NCBI RefSeq assembly: GCF_030489605.1
Contig: NZ_JAUKFY010000018.1
Span: 34,600 to 98,599 of the forward strand
Length of the DNA stretch: 64,000 bases
Source: Brevibacillus laterosporus
GTDB lineage: Bacteria; Bacillota; Bacilli; Brevibacillales; Brevibacillaceae
Direction of reading: 5' to 3'
Made by a program: the position numbers and the translations under genes. Below, piece after piece: positions 26,303 to 35,242 of this stretch. The stretch's first letter is position 1; each line of letters starts with the position of its first letter. The notes beneath the pieces are model-generated. The model had not been told where the DNA came from, ran no database searches, and saw nothing but the letters and a program-made list of their open reading frames with translations.

Positions 26303-27829
26303 TTATTTAAGTGGCTTTCCTGTCTGTCCATCTAGTGACGAAGAGAAGATCATCTCTAATGAATAGACCAAGACCGGTTTTGCCAGCAGCTTATTATCCT
26401 TCATTGGGAACAGATAACCTAATTGTACGGGATAATGCTTCAAAAATGCTTCTGCGGCTGCTTTTTTTGAGATAGCAAGTTTCTTATCTGGAAAAGGTGC
26501 ATGAAGCTTATCAAAACCATCCATGAAGTTAACAATTTCTCCGGTTTGCCCATCTACATTTACCAGATAGGTCTGATTTGTCACGGGTACTCCATCATGT
26601 ACGGGAAGGAAGACAAAGCTATAAGCTGTTGAACTAGCCATTCGTACTTGATTACGATCCACTTTCAATACCTTCACACTTTGATCCAGGTAGGGCTGCA
26701 AATATTGGACAGCCTTCTCCTGTGCTTCACGATAAGAAAGCTTGGCATTCTTTAGCTGATTGTTATGCTGGGCTTCACTGGCAAGCTCCACTTTGTTTCG
26801 TATCTGGAATCCGGCTATGATATTGTCGTGGACATAAACGGTAATTCTTCTGCCACCCGATTTTGATTCGTAGATCGTCTCATTTGCGCTTTTCATGTCA
26901 GCAGGGGTTCTGGTATCGACCGTAAAAGCGGCTCCTTGTACATCCACATGAAAATGATCTGCTAAAGCCTTTGCTACTTCCTCTGGATTTTTTGCTGTAA
27001 CTCGTTTTCCCCCTGGTGTAACAGCAATGGGATCAGAGTATGTTGTTTTGTTTGAATCTACTCCCTGTACTTCTTTTCCAGTTCCAGCGTCTAGATAACC
27101 CGTTGATTCAAGAGAATAGACCAGCCTAGGCTTTCGTGAAGCTGGATCTATGCGATAGCTGAGTTCCATATGGGATGCTACTTCTTTTGTTATTTCTTCC
27201 TTTGATAATATTTTCTCAGGCTTATGAAAGACGGTGGAGGATGCACGGAGCGGGGCTGTGTCTCCAGCATTGACATAGGTAACACCCTTCGCATTAACCC
27301 CGACCACATAACGGTCTAGAAAAACAGGCATTTCATTTTCATAGCGCGTGTAGGTAACAGCGTCCCAGTTATTATCCTTCGAGGTCTTGCTAGCTTTATA
27401 TTTTTTGAAATCCTTTCCTAATAGTACTTGTAGAAACGCTGCTGATTTTTGTTTGGCAAAATCCTCGGTCAAAGTGCCCTTCTTTCCATCACTCATTTCT
27501 TGATCGTTATCATAGGAATGCAAGGCTCCTGTATGCTCGTCCAATTCTACAGAGGCATATAATCGTTTTTTATCTGTTTCGATTTTCTGATAGAAAGACA
27601 CATTGTAGACACCATTTCTTGGTTTTTCAACTGTTCTAGTCATCCCTTTCAATTCTGGCTGAAGGGTATACAAGATGCCAAGTGTCTTTTCTCCTGCAGG
27701 TGGCAAAGTAGCTACTGCGATTTGACCTTCTGCATGAGCGGTACTCACCAGCCGATCAGCCCACATGGGAGTAGTTGCAAGCAAGCTTGCTGCCAAGATT
27801 GAACCTATTAATTTATTTGGATATGTCAT
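26303..27829 (-). CDS. Secreted YcdB/YcdC-domain protein
   Basis: 508 residues with a signal peptide (basic start, hydrophobic stretch about 9-25, likely cleavage after STAHA near residue 33). The rest consists of YcdB/YcdC (DUF4901) repeats with PepSY-like segments, for example YLVNVDGQTGEIVNFMDGF near residue 416. It is paralogous along most of its length to the membrane protein at 23988. The ATG at 27829 follows GGAGG. It is the first gene of the minus-strand sigma operon and has an ECF-like promoter. Its function is unknown; it could bind the same extracellular ligand or partner as the membrane-anchored paralogue. Confidence 0.8.
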   Translation of the reverse strand: MTYPNKLIGSILAASLLATTPMWADRLVSTAHAEGQIAVATLPPAGEKTLGILYTLQPELKGMTRTVEKPRNGVYNVSFYQKIETDKKRLYASVELDEHTGALHSYDNDQEMSDGKKGTLTEDFAKQKSAAFLQVLLGKDFKKYKASKTSKDNNWDAVTYTRYENEMPVFLDRYVVGVNAKGVTYVNAGDTAPLRASSTVFHKPEKILSKEEITKEVASHMELSYRIDPASRKPRLVYSLESTGYLDAGTGKEVQGVDSNKTTYSDPIAVTPGGKRVTAKNPEEVAKALADHFHVDVQGAAFTVDTRTPADMKSANETIYESKSGGRRITVYVHDNIIAGFQIRNKVELASEAQHNNQLKNAKLSYREAQEKAVQYLQPYLDQSVKVLKVDRNQVRMASSTAYSFVFLPVHDGVPVTNQTYLVNVDGQTGEIVNFMDGFDKLHAPFPDKKLAISKKAAAEAFLKHYPVQLGYLFPMKDNKLLAKPVLVYSLEMIFSSSLDGQTGKPLK

Positions 27830-27876
27830 GTTTCTACCTCCGTTATCTTGTCTGTCTGCTTATTTTCTATGTAATA

Positions 27877-27902
27877 GTCGGCAAATATCAGCAAAGGTTA
27901 CA
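27877..27902 (-). promoter_or_regulatory. ECF-type promoter upstream of the YcdB-like/sigma operon
   Basis: On the minus strand TGTAAC (27902-27897) and CGAC (27880-27877) are 16 bases apart, close to the recognition pattern of SigX/SigW-class factors (TGWAAC, then CGWC). It lies about 48 bases from the ATG, with GGAGG between. No comparable sigma-A promoter is evident. Confidence 0.6.
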
Positions 27903-27949
27903 AAATTGCCGAAATATATTTTTTATTTCAGAAAAGCACAGCTCAAATT

Positions 27950-27976
27950 GTGAACATGTTAAGAGAAAGTGTTCAC
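27950..27976. promoter_or_regulatory. Inverted repeat GTGAAC-N15-GTTCAC
   Basis: Perfect six-base arms at 27950-27955 and 27971-27976 lie in the divergent gap between the YcdB-like operon and the DegV gene. It could be an operator for either side; no known regulator is identified. Confidence 0.35.
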
Positions 27977-28061
27977 TCCTCTTATGAAATAGGCAATAGG
28001 AAACAGATAGAGAAGGATATATAATTTTACTTATATCTTTTCAACATAAAGGAGCGTTTCA

Positions 28062-28907
28062 GTGAAAAAACAAATTGCTTGGGTAACAGATAGTACGGCC
28101 TATATACCAGCTGACCTTCGGGAAAAACACGATATTTATGTCGTGCCACTCGAAATTATTTTCTCCGACGGTACCTACCGAGACGGCCTCGATATGACGC
28201 CTGAGCAACTGTATGAAAAAATTGAGAAAACGCAAGAAGTTCCGAAGACCTCTCAACCTTCGCTGGGCAATTTTGTGGAGTTATATGAGACTCTCAAACA
28301 AAAATATGATTGTGCGATTGCTGTACATGTATCGAGCAAGCTAAGTGGAACACTTAATGCCAGCCAAAGCGCGGCAAAGCTGGCGGAGTTTCCGGCAGAG
28401 GCCGTAGATTCTAAAACGATGTCCTATCCCATTACACATATGATTATGCAAGGAATGGAAATGGCAAAAACGGGAGCTTCACCAGAGAAGATCGCTAGCT
28501 CGTTACGTCTTATCGCTGAGAAAACAGAGAGCTACATCCTGCTTGGAAGTCTTGATCAATTTTATCGCGGGGGGCGGATGAATGGAGTACAGTTCTTCAT
28601 GGGCAATCTACTCCAAATTAAACCAATTCTGCGCATCAGGGATGGTATTTTTGAAGTCTATGAAAAAATTAGAACGGAAAACAAAGCGATTGTCTGCATG
28701 CTAGGACAGCTTGATCAAGCAATGCAGAAGCAACAGATTAAGAATGTACAAATTCTACACGGGAATGTAGTGGAAAAAGCTCAGGCTCTCAAAAAGCGAA
28801 TAAAAGAGAAGTATCAGGATGTAGAAGTGATGATCGGACCTATTAGTTCCACGATTGGCGTACATGCCGGGCAGGGAACAATAGCGCTATCATGGATTAA
28901 CGAATAG
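28062..28907 (+). CDS. DegV family fatty-acid-binding protein
   Basis: 281 residues. It begins with WVTDSTAYIP and carries PKTSQPSLGNF near residues 61-71 and VSSKLSGTLNASQ near 90-102, the fatty-acid-binding motifs of DegV/FakB. FakB proteins present fatty acids to the FakA kinase for phospholipid synthesis; no fakA is in the window. The GTG at 28062 follows AAAGGAG. It has its own terminator and diverges from the sigma operon. Confidence 0.92.
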   Translation: MKKQIAWVTDSTAYIPADLREKHDIYVVPLEIIFSDGTYRDGLDMTPEQLYEKIEKTQEVPKTSQPSLGNFVELYETLKQKYDCAIAVHVSSKLSGTLNASQSAAKLAEFPAEAVDSKTMSYPITHMIMQGMEMAKTGASPEKIASSLRLIAEKTESYILLGSLDQFYRGGRMNGVQFFMGNLLQIKPILRIRDGIFEVYEKIRTENKAIVCMLGQLDQAMQKQQIKNVQILHGNVVEKAQALKKRIKEKYQDVEVMIGPISSTIGVHAGQGTIALSWINE

Positions 28908-28934
28908 TCTGAATATAATATATTTATGAAAATG

Positions 28935-28963
28935 AAAAGGGAGCCAATATGCTCCCTTTTTCA
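28935..28963 (+). terminator. Terminator after DegV gene
   Basis: AAAAGGGAGC pairs with GCTCCCTTTT over a six-base loop. Confidence 0.9.
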
Positions 28964-29054
28964 TTTATTTTAGAGGCGATTCTATTATATTGTTCCTGAT
29001 TTGCAGGACAGAATGATCGTTATAAAAGCAGTTTTTACCAGTGATCACTTTCGC

Positions 29055-29083
29055 TTGACACCCTATCTGTGACCGGGTATATT
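29055..29083 (+). promoter_or_regulatory. Sigma-A promoter of the ribose operon
   Basis: A consensus -35 TTGACA (29055-29060) and TATATT (29078-29083) are separated by 17 bases. The first operator begins 15 bases after the -10, placing it at the transcription start. Confidence 0.8.
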
Positions 29084-29097
29084 TGTGTTGTAAGATT

Positions 29098-29112
29098 ATG
29101 AAACCGGTTACA
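29098..29112. promoter_or_regulatory. cre / RbsR operator 1
   Basis: ATGAAACCGGTTACA matches the Bacillus cre consensus WTGNAANCGNWNNCW at every defined position and has the AACCGGTT core of LacI-family operators. It overlaps the expected transcription start, so bound CcpA or RbsR would block initiation. Confidence 0.7.
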
Positions 29113-29185
29113 TTTACAGAGAAACGGAACATTACGAGAGTTTATGCATCTATTTTTTGGATTTATTTGGTCGTATATCGTTTAT

Positions 29186-29200
29186 ATGAAACCGGTTACA
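29186..29200. promoter_or_regulatory. cre / RbsR operator 2
   Basis: A second identical 15-mer, 88 bases downstream of the first and 31 bases before the rbsR start. Two identical sites could support looping or roadblock repression; CcpA and RbsR belong to the same family, so both may use them. Confidence 0.65.
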
Positions 29201-29230
29201 CATTAGATGGTTACGAATGTGGAGTGACGC

Positions 29231-30238
29231 ATGATGGCAACGATTCGCGATGTAGCAAAGCTGGCAGGTGTATCTGTGGCAACCGTTTCTCGCGTGCTTA
29301 ACAAAACAGGCTATGTAAATGTAGAGACGGGTCGCAAGGTTGAAAAAGCAATTCAACAGCTCCAGTATGAGCCCAACTCGGTCGCGCGAGGTCTGGCGGG
29401 TAAGCGCACAAGTACGATTGCTTTTATCTTGCCGGATATCACAAACCCATTTTTTTCAGAGATGGCGCGCGGTGTGGAGGACAAAGCCAGAGAATTAGGC
29501 TATACGGTGATCTTATGTAACTCTGATGATCAGGGGCATAAGGAAAAAACATATATTGAAGTTCTCAAGAAAAAATATATTGATGGCATCATTATCGCTT
29601 CCCAAACCTTATGCAGCGAGGACATTCAAAAGATGCAACAGGATCAGATTCCCCTGGTGGTCATGGACCGTGCCCCCGAGAATCAACATTGTTCTGTCAT
29701 TAGATGCAACAACTACGCGGGAGCAAGGGAAGCTGTAGCTCATTTAGTGGAGCAGGGCTGTCGCAAAATTGGGCATATCTACGGCCCGCAGGAATTAATT
29801 ACTGCCAGAGAGAGAATGCTTGCCTATGAAGAAAGCGTTCAAGGATTTTCCTGGTATTCGCCAAGCTTAATGGAACCGGGATATTTTCAATTAAATGGCG
29901 GTCAAGAAGCGGTTAAGGAATTACTGAGAAGGCATCCCGATATTGATGGTATTTTTGTCGGAAATGATTTAATGGCCATCGGGGTGCTAAAGGGCTTGAA
30001 TCAGCTTGGCAGAAGAGTGCCAGAAGATGTAGCTGTATGCGGATTTGATGGCATTGCTCTGGCCTCGATGACGATTCCAGAATTAACAACAGTAGCTCAA
30101 CCGATCTACGAGATGGGGGAGCTAGCTGCACTTGCGTTAACTCAGCAAATAGAGAGCACAAAGCCATTACCGAGTGTATTTGAACTAGAGCCCATTTTTA
30201 TTGAGCGCAGTTCAACCAGAAGGGAGCCATTGGCATGA
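29231..30238 (+). CDS. rbsR: Ribose operon repressor, LacI family
   Basis: 335 residues. The N-terminal helix-turn-helix is IRDVAKLAGVSVATVSRVLN (about residues 5-24) with the hinge helix near 50-58 (NSVARGLAG). The periplasmic-binding-protein-like effector domain starts with IAFILPDITNPFFSEMARG. ATG codons at 29231 and 29234 are both possible behind GGAGTG. It is the first gene of the ribose operon and overlaps rbsK by ATGA, so it should repress its own operon through the two upstream operators. Confidence 0.92.
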   Translation: MMATIRDVAKLAGVSVATVSRVLNKTGYVNVETGRKVEKAIQQLQYEPNSVARGLAGKRTSTIAFILPDITNPFFSEMARGVEDKARELGYTVILCNSDDQGHKEKTYIEVLKKKYIDGIIIASQTLCSEDIQKMQQDQIPLVVMDRAPENQHCSVIRCNNYAGAREAVAHLVEQGCRKIGHIYGPQELITARERMLAYEESVQGFSWYSPSLMEPGYFQLNGGQEAVKELLRRHPDIDGIFVGNDLMAIGVLKGLNQLGRRVPEDVAVCGFDGIALASMTIPELTTVAQPIYEMGELAALALTQQIESTKPLPSVFELEPIFIERSSTRREPLA

Positions 30239-31170
30239 AACCACCACGCATAGCTGTTATTGGCAGTCTTAACATGGATGTTGTAGTAGAAGCACCTCGT
30301 CAGCCCAAAATGGGAGAGACAATCAGCGGAGATCATGTTCATTTTATCCCCGGGGGAAAAGGAGCGAATCAAGCGGTTGCTTGCGCCCGCCTAGGGGCCC
30401 AGACTTCTCTGATTGGTTCCTTGGGCAGAGATGCATTTGGAGATTCCTTGGAGCAAGCGATGAAGCAGGAAGGAATTCGAGTAAGTACGATAAAACGTGT
30501 TGAAAATGCTCCGACCGGCATCGCCTCCATTTTATTAGCAGAAGGAGATAACCAAATTATTGTAGTGGCAGGGGCCAATGCCCATACCTCCATGGCGGAT
30601 GTTGACCTGCAAGCTGATACGGTGAAGGCGGCAGACATCGTGCTACTGCAGTTGGAAATCCCCGTCGAGACGGTTGTTCACACGGCAAAGCTAGCTAAAG
30701 AAGCCGGTAAAATGGTCATCTTAAATCCAGCTCCAGCGCAGAAGCTTCCAGATGAATTATTTGGCTATATCGATGTCATGACACCTAATGAATCAGAATT
30801 GTATTTGTTGACAGGGCTGGAACAAAAACAAGCGACAGACAAAGCAACAACACTGTCTGCTGCAATGAAGGAGCTCCATGCAAAAGGAGTGAAGCATGTG
30901 GTTACCACACTTGGAGCTTCGGGTTCTGCCTACTTAATAAATGGCGAGACCTTTGGGACGATTGCTAGTCATAAAGTGCCGGTTGTCGATACCACAGGAG
31001 CCGGAGATTCTTATAACGCAGGGCTTGCCTATGCACTAGCCTCTGGACAAAGCATTCCAGAAGCTGTTGAGTTTGCTAGCATTGTCTCGGCACTTGCTGT
31101 AACGAAGCTGGGGGCACAGCAGGGAATGCCTACGATGAAAGAGGTCCTAGCGTTTCAATCTAAAGAATAG
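30235..31170 (+). CDS. rbsK: Ribokinase
   Basis: 311 residues of the PfkB family. It phosphorylates ribose to ribose 5-phosphate. The N-terminal signature GGKGANQAVACARLG is near residues 41-55 and the C-terminal active-site motif DTTGAGDSYNAGLA is near 252-265, with the catalytic Asp. Starts at the ATGA overlap with rbsR, implying translational coupling. Confidence 0.95.
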   Translation: MKPPRIAVIGSLNMDVVVEAPRQPKMGETISGDHVHFIPGGKGANQAVACARLGAQTSLIGSLGRDAFGDSLEQAMKQEGIRVSTIKRVENAPTGIASILLAEGDNQIIVVAGANAHTSMADVDLQADTVKAADIVLLQLEIPVETVVHTAKLAKEAGKMVILNPAPAQKLPDELFGYIDVMTPNESELYLLTGLEQKQATDKATTLSAAMKELHAKGVKHVVTTLGASGSAYLINGETFGTIASHKVPVVDTTGAGDSYNAGLAYALASGQSIPEAVEFASIVSALAVTKLGAQQGMPTMKEVLAFQSKE

Positions 31171-31249
31171 CTTCATGCTAGTCGCGACAGGTTAAGGTCG
31201 CAACAGCTACAAGCCGGGGAAATTCTTGCACAGCTAAGGGTGAGAAAAC

Positions 31250-31645
31250 ATGAAGAAAATCGGGATCATGAATAGTGAAATATCCACTATCATCAGTAAG
31301 CTGGGACATACAGACCGCATTGTCATTTGCGATGCGGGCCTGCCGATCCCAGACGGGGTAAAGCGAATTGATGTGGCTCTCAAAGCAGGCTTGCCAAGCT
31401 TTCTGGATGTGCTGCAAGTAATATTAGAAGAAATGCAGGTGGAGCGTATCCACTATGCGAACGAGATGATCGAGGTTAGCCCTGCTCTTTATGAAAAAAT
31501 GAAACAGGAGCTTCCTCATGTAGAAGAAAGCATCATCAGTCATGAAGAATTTAAAAAACGGACGAATGAAGCGAAAGCGATCATACGTACCGGAGAGTGC
31601 ACGCCATATGCCAATGTGATTTTAGAAGCTGGAGTTACTTTTTAA
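31250..31645 (+). CDS. rbsD: D-ribose pyranase
   Basis: 131 residues. RbsD interconverts the pyran and furan forms of ribose so that ribokinase can act. The N-terminal GIMNSEISTIISKLGHTDRI carries the catalytic His (H20 region), and the C-terminal RTGECTPYANVILEAGV is diagnostic. The ATG at 31250 follows AAGGGTGAG, 79 bases after rbsK. No promoter is evident in that gap. Confidence 0.95.
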   Translation: MKKIGIMNSEISTIISKLGHTDRIVICDAGLPIPDGVKRIDVALKAGLPSFLDVLQVILEEMQVERIHYANEMIEVSPALYEKMKQELPHVEESIISHEEFKKRTNEAKAIIRTGECTPYANVILEAGVTF

Positions 31646-31660
31646 AGGCGGTGTGAATGT

Positions 31661-33193
31661 ATGACAGATTTATTGGTAGAAATGAAGGGAATCTGTAAGT
31701 CGTTTCCGGGTGTCAAGGTGCTCGATCAGGTTGAATTGGCAGTGCGTCCAGGGGAGCTGGTAGCGCTAATGGGTGAGAATGGTGCAGGTAAATCTACTCT
31801 TATGAAAATCCTGGGTGGCATTTATACCAAAGATAGCGGTACTATCACAGTTAAAGGTCAGCCTGTACCGGAGATGACCACCGCATTAGCTGCTGAACTG
31901 GGGATTGGAATCATCCATCAGGAATTGAACCTGATTTCCCATTTATCAGTTGCCGAAAATATTTTTTTGGGACGCGAATTTACCTATGGAAAAACCAAAT
32001 TTATAAATTGGAAAAAGCTGCGGCAGGAAGCAAAGGTATATCTGGACAAATTAGGCATTCAGGTTGATCCCGATACCAGGGTGGGCGATTTATCGGTTGG
32101 TCAGCAACAAATGATCGAGATTGCTAAAGCGCTTTCATTGCAGGCGGACATCCTTGTATTAGATGAACCAACCGCAGCTCTTACCAATCGTGAAATCGAT
32201 GCTTTGTTTGAGGTAATTTTTGCCCTTAAAAATAAAGGTGTAGGCATGATTTACATCTCGCATCGGATGGAGGAAATCTTTCAGGTTAGCGATCGCATTA
32301 CAGTTCTTCGTGACGGTCAGTATGTTGGCACGAAAGCAACGGCTGAGACAAACATGGACGAGCTGGTCAAAATGATGGTAGGCAGAGAAATTACAGATCG
32401 CTTTCCAAAGGTAAAGGTGTCCCTTGGCGAAGAGAAGCTGCGCGTAGATCATCTATCTGTTAAAGGAAAACTGACGGATATCTCCTTTGCAGTAAAAGCT
32501 GGCGAAATATTGGGATTTGCCGGATTAATGGGAGCAGGCCGTTCTGAGGTTGCTAAAGCTATTTTTGGACTCGAACGGCTGGAGGCAGGAAGCATTAAAG
32601 TAGAGGGCAGGCCTGTAGCTATCAACAAGCCCAAGGATGCGATTGCGGCAGGCATTGCCTTTGTGACAGAAGATCGAAAAGAAGAAGGATTGGTTCTGTC
32701 CTTATCGGTTCGTGAAAACATAGCGTTGCCTAATCTGTCCAGTCTCTCATCCTTTGGGGTCCTTCATAAGCAAAAGGAACAACAACTAGCAAGAGAGACA
32801 ATCGATAAATTAGGAGTGAAAACGCACAGCAGTGAGCAACGGGTTGGTTCGTTGAGCGGGGGCAATCAGCAAAAGGCTGTGATTGGAAAATGGCTGGCTA
32901 CCGCTCCAAAAATTTTAATTTTAGATGAGCCAACGCGCGGAGTGGACATTGGGGCCAAGAAAGAGATTTATGATTTGATGAACCGTTTGGCACAGGAAGG
33001 TGTCGCGATCATCATGATTTCTTCAGAATTGCCTGAGGTCTTAGGAATGAGCGATCGAATTATCGTTATGCATGAAGGAAAAATAACGGGTGAATTCTCA
33101 AGAGAAGAAGCTACTCAGGAAAGCATTATGCACGCAGCAACAGGAGGAGGTCATTTCATTGCAAGCACAAACGAAACCAACTCTTACGTTTAA
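31661..33193 (+). CDS. rbsA: Ribose ABC importer ATPase
   Basis: 510 residues with two fused nucleotide-binding domains. The first has Walker A GENGAGKST near residues 37-45, signature LSVGQQQMIEIA and Walker B ILVLDEPTA. The second has the degenerate P-loop GLMGAGRSE near 288 typical of sugar importers, signature LSGGNQQKAVIG and ILILDEPTRG. It energises RbsC with RbsB as receptor. The ATG at 31661 follows GGCGGTGTG. Its 3' end overlaps rbsC by 35 bases. Confidence 0.95.
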   Translation: MTDLLVEMKGICKSFPGVKVLDQVELAVRPGELVALMGENGAGKSTLMKILGGIYTKDSGTITVKGQPVPEMTTALAAELGIGIIHQELNLISHLSVAENIFLGREFTYGKTKFINWKKLRQEAKVYLDKLGIQVDPDTRVGDLSVGQQQMIEIAKALSLQADILVLDEPTAALTNREIDALFEVIFALKNKGVGMIYISHRMEEIFQVSDRITVLRDGQYVGTKATAETNMDELVKMMVGREITDRFPKVKVSLGEEKLRVDHLSVKGKLTDISFAVKAGEILGFAGLMGAGRSEVAKAIFGLERLEAGSIKVEGRPVAINKPKDAIAAGIAFVTEDRKEEGLVLSLSVRENIALPNLSSLSSFGVLHKQKEQQLARETIDKLGVKTHSSEQRVGSLSGGNQQKAVIGKWLATAPKILILDEPTRGVDIGAKKEIYDLMNRLAQEGVAIIMISSELPEVLGMSDRIIVMHEGKITGEFSREEATQESIMHAATGGGHFIASTNETNSYV

Positions 33194-34109
33194 AAGCAAC
33201 TTTTTGCAACAAATGGGACCGTTACTGGGACTGTTTCTGTTAGTGATTATCCTGTCCGTCGTCAGCTCTGATTTTTTAACGGTAAGCAATATTTTTAATG
33301 TCCTGCGCCAGGTTTCAATTAATGCGCTGATTGCATTTGGAATGACCTTTGTCATTTTAACAGGGGGCATTGATCTGTCCGTAGGCTCCACTCTAGCTTT
33401 ATCAAGCGCATTGTCAGCAGGGCTGATGGCTAGTGGCGGCGATCCATTCCTGGCAATTGTGGTTGGACTATTGGCAGGCTTGGTAATGGGTGCATTCAAT
33501 GGAATTTTGGTCGCAAAGGGAAATGTAGCTCCTTTTATCGCGACCTTGGCAACCATGACAGTTTTTCGAGGATTGACGCTAGTTTATACAGAGGGAAAAC
33601 CAATCACAGGACTGCCAGATAGCTTTGGATTGGTGGGAAAAAGTTTCTTTTTACAAATTCCGATGCCGGTTATCTGGATGTTACTTTCCTTTGTCGCATT
33701 GTATTTCATTTTAAAACATACAACATTTGGCCGACATGTCTATGCTTTAGGAAGCAATGAGGAGGCAACTAGATTATCAGGGGTTTCCACCGCGAAGGTT
33801 AAAATTTGGGTATATTCTATCAGCGGCTTGTTCGCATCCTTAGCGGGTATTATTTTGACCTCCCGTCTTAACTCGGCTCAACCAACGGCGGGAACATCTT
33901 ATGAGCTAGACGCCATTGCGGCAGTTGTTCTAGGGGGAACCAGTCTGTCTGGTGGTAAAGGCTGGATTGTGGGTACCTTAATCGGGGCCATGATTATCGG
34001 TGTGCTAAACAACGGTCTGAACCTGTTGAATGTATCATCATTCTATCAACTGGTGGCCAAAGGGGCAGTCATTCTGATTGCCGTTTTGTTGGATCGTTCT
34101 AAAAAATAA
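33159..34109 (+). CDS. rbsC: Ribose ABC importer permease
   Basis: About 316 residues with 8-10 membrane segments of the BPD_transp_2 family. ILTGGIDLSVGSTLALSSAL near residue 67 and the loop ALGSNEEATRLSGV near 193 are typical of RbsC. I chose the TTG at 33159 because AGGAGGAGG ends eight bases upstream; the frame is open further upstream into rbsA but without a better site. The start lies inside the end of rbsA, suggesting translational coupling. Confidence 0.92.
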   Translation: MQAQTKPTLTFKSNFLQQMGPLLGLFLLVIILSVVSSDFLTVSNIFNVLRQVSINALIAFGMTFVILTGGIDLSVGSTLALSSALSAGLMASGGDPFLAIVVGLLAGLVMGAFNGILVAKGNVAPFIATLATMTVFRGLTLVYTEGKPITGLPDSFGLVGKSFFLQIPMPVIWMLLSFVALYFILKHTTFGRHVYALGSNEEATRLSGVSTAKVKIWVYSISGLFASLAGIILTSRLNSAQPTAGTSYELDAIAAVVLGGTSLSGGKGWIVGTLIGAMIIGVLNNGLNLLNVSSFYQLVAKGAVILIAVLLDRSKK

Positions 34110-34137
34110 ATGGATGAGAAAAAGGAGAGGTTTCGAC

Positions 34138-35073
34138 ATGAAAAAGTACATGAAAGTAGCATTGGCATCCACTATGCTTTTATCTGTACTAGCAGGCTGT
34201 TCCACCCAATCCAGTTTAGAGGACAACAAGGCACCAGCCCCTGATGCGAAAAAAGAAGGTGTCACCATCGGGCTCTCTATCTCTACTTTAAATAACCCCT
34301 TCTTTGTAACGTTAAAAGAAGGTGCAGAAAAGGCAGCCAAGGAGGCAGGGGTAAATCTGATTGTCGTGGATTCTCAGGATGATACTGCTAAACAAATTAG
34401 TGGAGTAGAGGATTTAATCCAGAAAAAAGTAGATGTCATCTTGGTTAATCCAACCGATAGCGCAGCTATTTCCACAGCAGTTGAATCAGCCAACGCAGCG
34501 AACATCCCGGTAGTTACGGTAGACCGTGCTGCAGAAGGTGGGAAAGTAACCGCACACATCGCTTCCGACAACGTGAAGGGCGGAGAAATGGCGGGTCAAT
34601 TCATTCTAGACTCCCTAGGTGGTAAAGGGAACGTGGTTGAGCTGGAGGGTATTCCCGGTTCCTCGGCAGCACGTGATCGGGGTACAGGCTTTCACAAGGC
34701 GGTAGACAATAAAGATGGTCTAAAAGTCACAGCTACTCAACCAGCAGATTTCAATCGTGCAAAAGGCATGAGCGTTATGGAAAACATTTTGCAAGGAAAT
34801 AAAAACATCCAAGCTGTGTTTGCCCACAATGATGAAATGGCTTTGGGCGCGTTGCAAGCATTGGAGGCAGCAGGTTTAAAAGAAGTGAAGGTAGTAGGCT
34901 TTGACGCTACTGAGGATGCAGTCGCTGCTGTAAAGGATGGAAAACTGGCGGCAACTGTAGCGCAAAAACCATCTGAAATCGGTAAAAAAGCGGTAGAGAC
35001 TGCCATTAAAGTATCCAAGGGTGAAAAGGTAGAGGAATTTATTCCGGTTGATTTGGAATTAATCAAAAAATAG
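34138..35073 (+). CDS. rbsB: Ribose-binding lipoprotein
   Basis: 311 residues. A lipoprotein signal peptide ends at the lipobox LAGC (Cys near residue 21), so the mature receptor is anchored outside the membrane. The binding domain begins VTIGLSISTLNNPFFVTLKEG and includes the ribose-contacting DSQDD and AHNDEMALGALQA segments. The ATG at 34138 follows AAAGGAG. It is the last gene of the operon and is followed by a terminator. Confidence 0.95.
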   Translation: MKKYMKVALASTMLLSVLAGCSTQSSLEDNKAPAPDAKKEGVTIGLSISTLNNPFFVTLKEGAEKAAKEAGVNLIVVDSQDDTAKQISGVEDLIQKKVDVILVNPTDSAAISTAVESANAANIPVVTVDRAAEGGKVTAHIASDNVKGGEMAGQFILDSLGGKGNVVELEGIPGSSAARDRGTGFHKAVDNKDGLKVTATQPADFNRAKGMSVMENILQGNKNIQAVFAHNDEMALGALQALEAAGLKEVKVVGFDATEDAVAAVKDGKLAATVAQKPSEIGKKAVETAIKVSKGEKVEEFIPVDLELIKK

Positions 35074-35113
35074 CTAGCCCACTCACGTAGCTTTCGATGA
35101 TTAATAGAATAGG

Positions 35114-35152
35114 ACACCAGGCGACACGTAAATTTTGCCTGGTGTTTTTATT
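35114..35152 (+). terminator. Terminator of the ribose operon
   Basis: ACACCAGGC pairs perfectly with GCCTGGTGT and is followed by TTTTTATTTTT. Confidence 0.92.
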
Positions 35153-35242
35153 TTTGTGTAAAATGACCCTATTTTTGTTCAGCAGAAATTTCGATAAATA
35201 ACGTATATACAAGAAGTTAGGAAGGGAGACACTATTACACGA

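Larger units (their letters stand above)
28908..29230. other. 323-nt rbs upstream region
   Basis: It contains the terminator of the DegV gene, a near-consensus sigma-A promoter and two identical operator-type 15-mers, listed separately. The DNA between the operators shows no gene. Confidence 0.7.

Noticed and set aside
33090..33158. Upstream extension of rbsC into rbsA
   Set aside because: The extra 23 residues are not typical of RbsC, and AGGAGGAGG points to the TTG at 33159.
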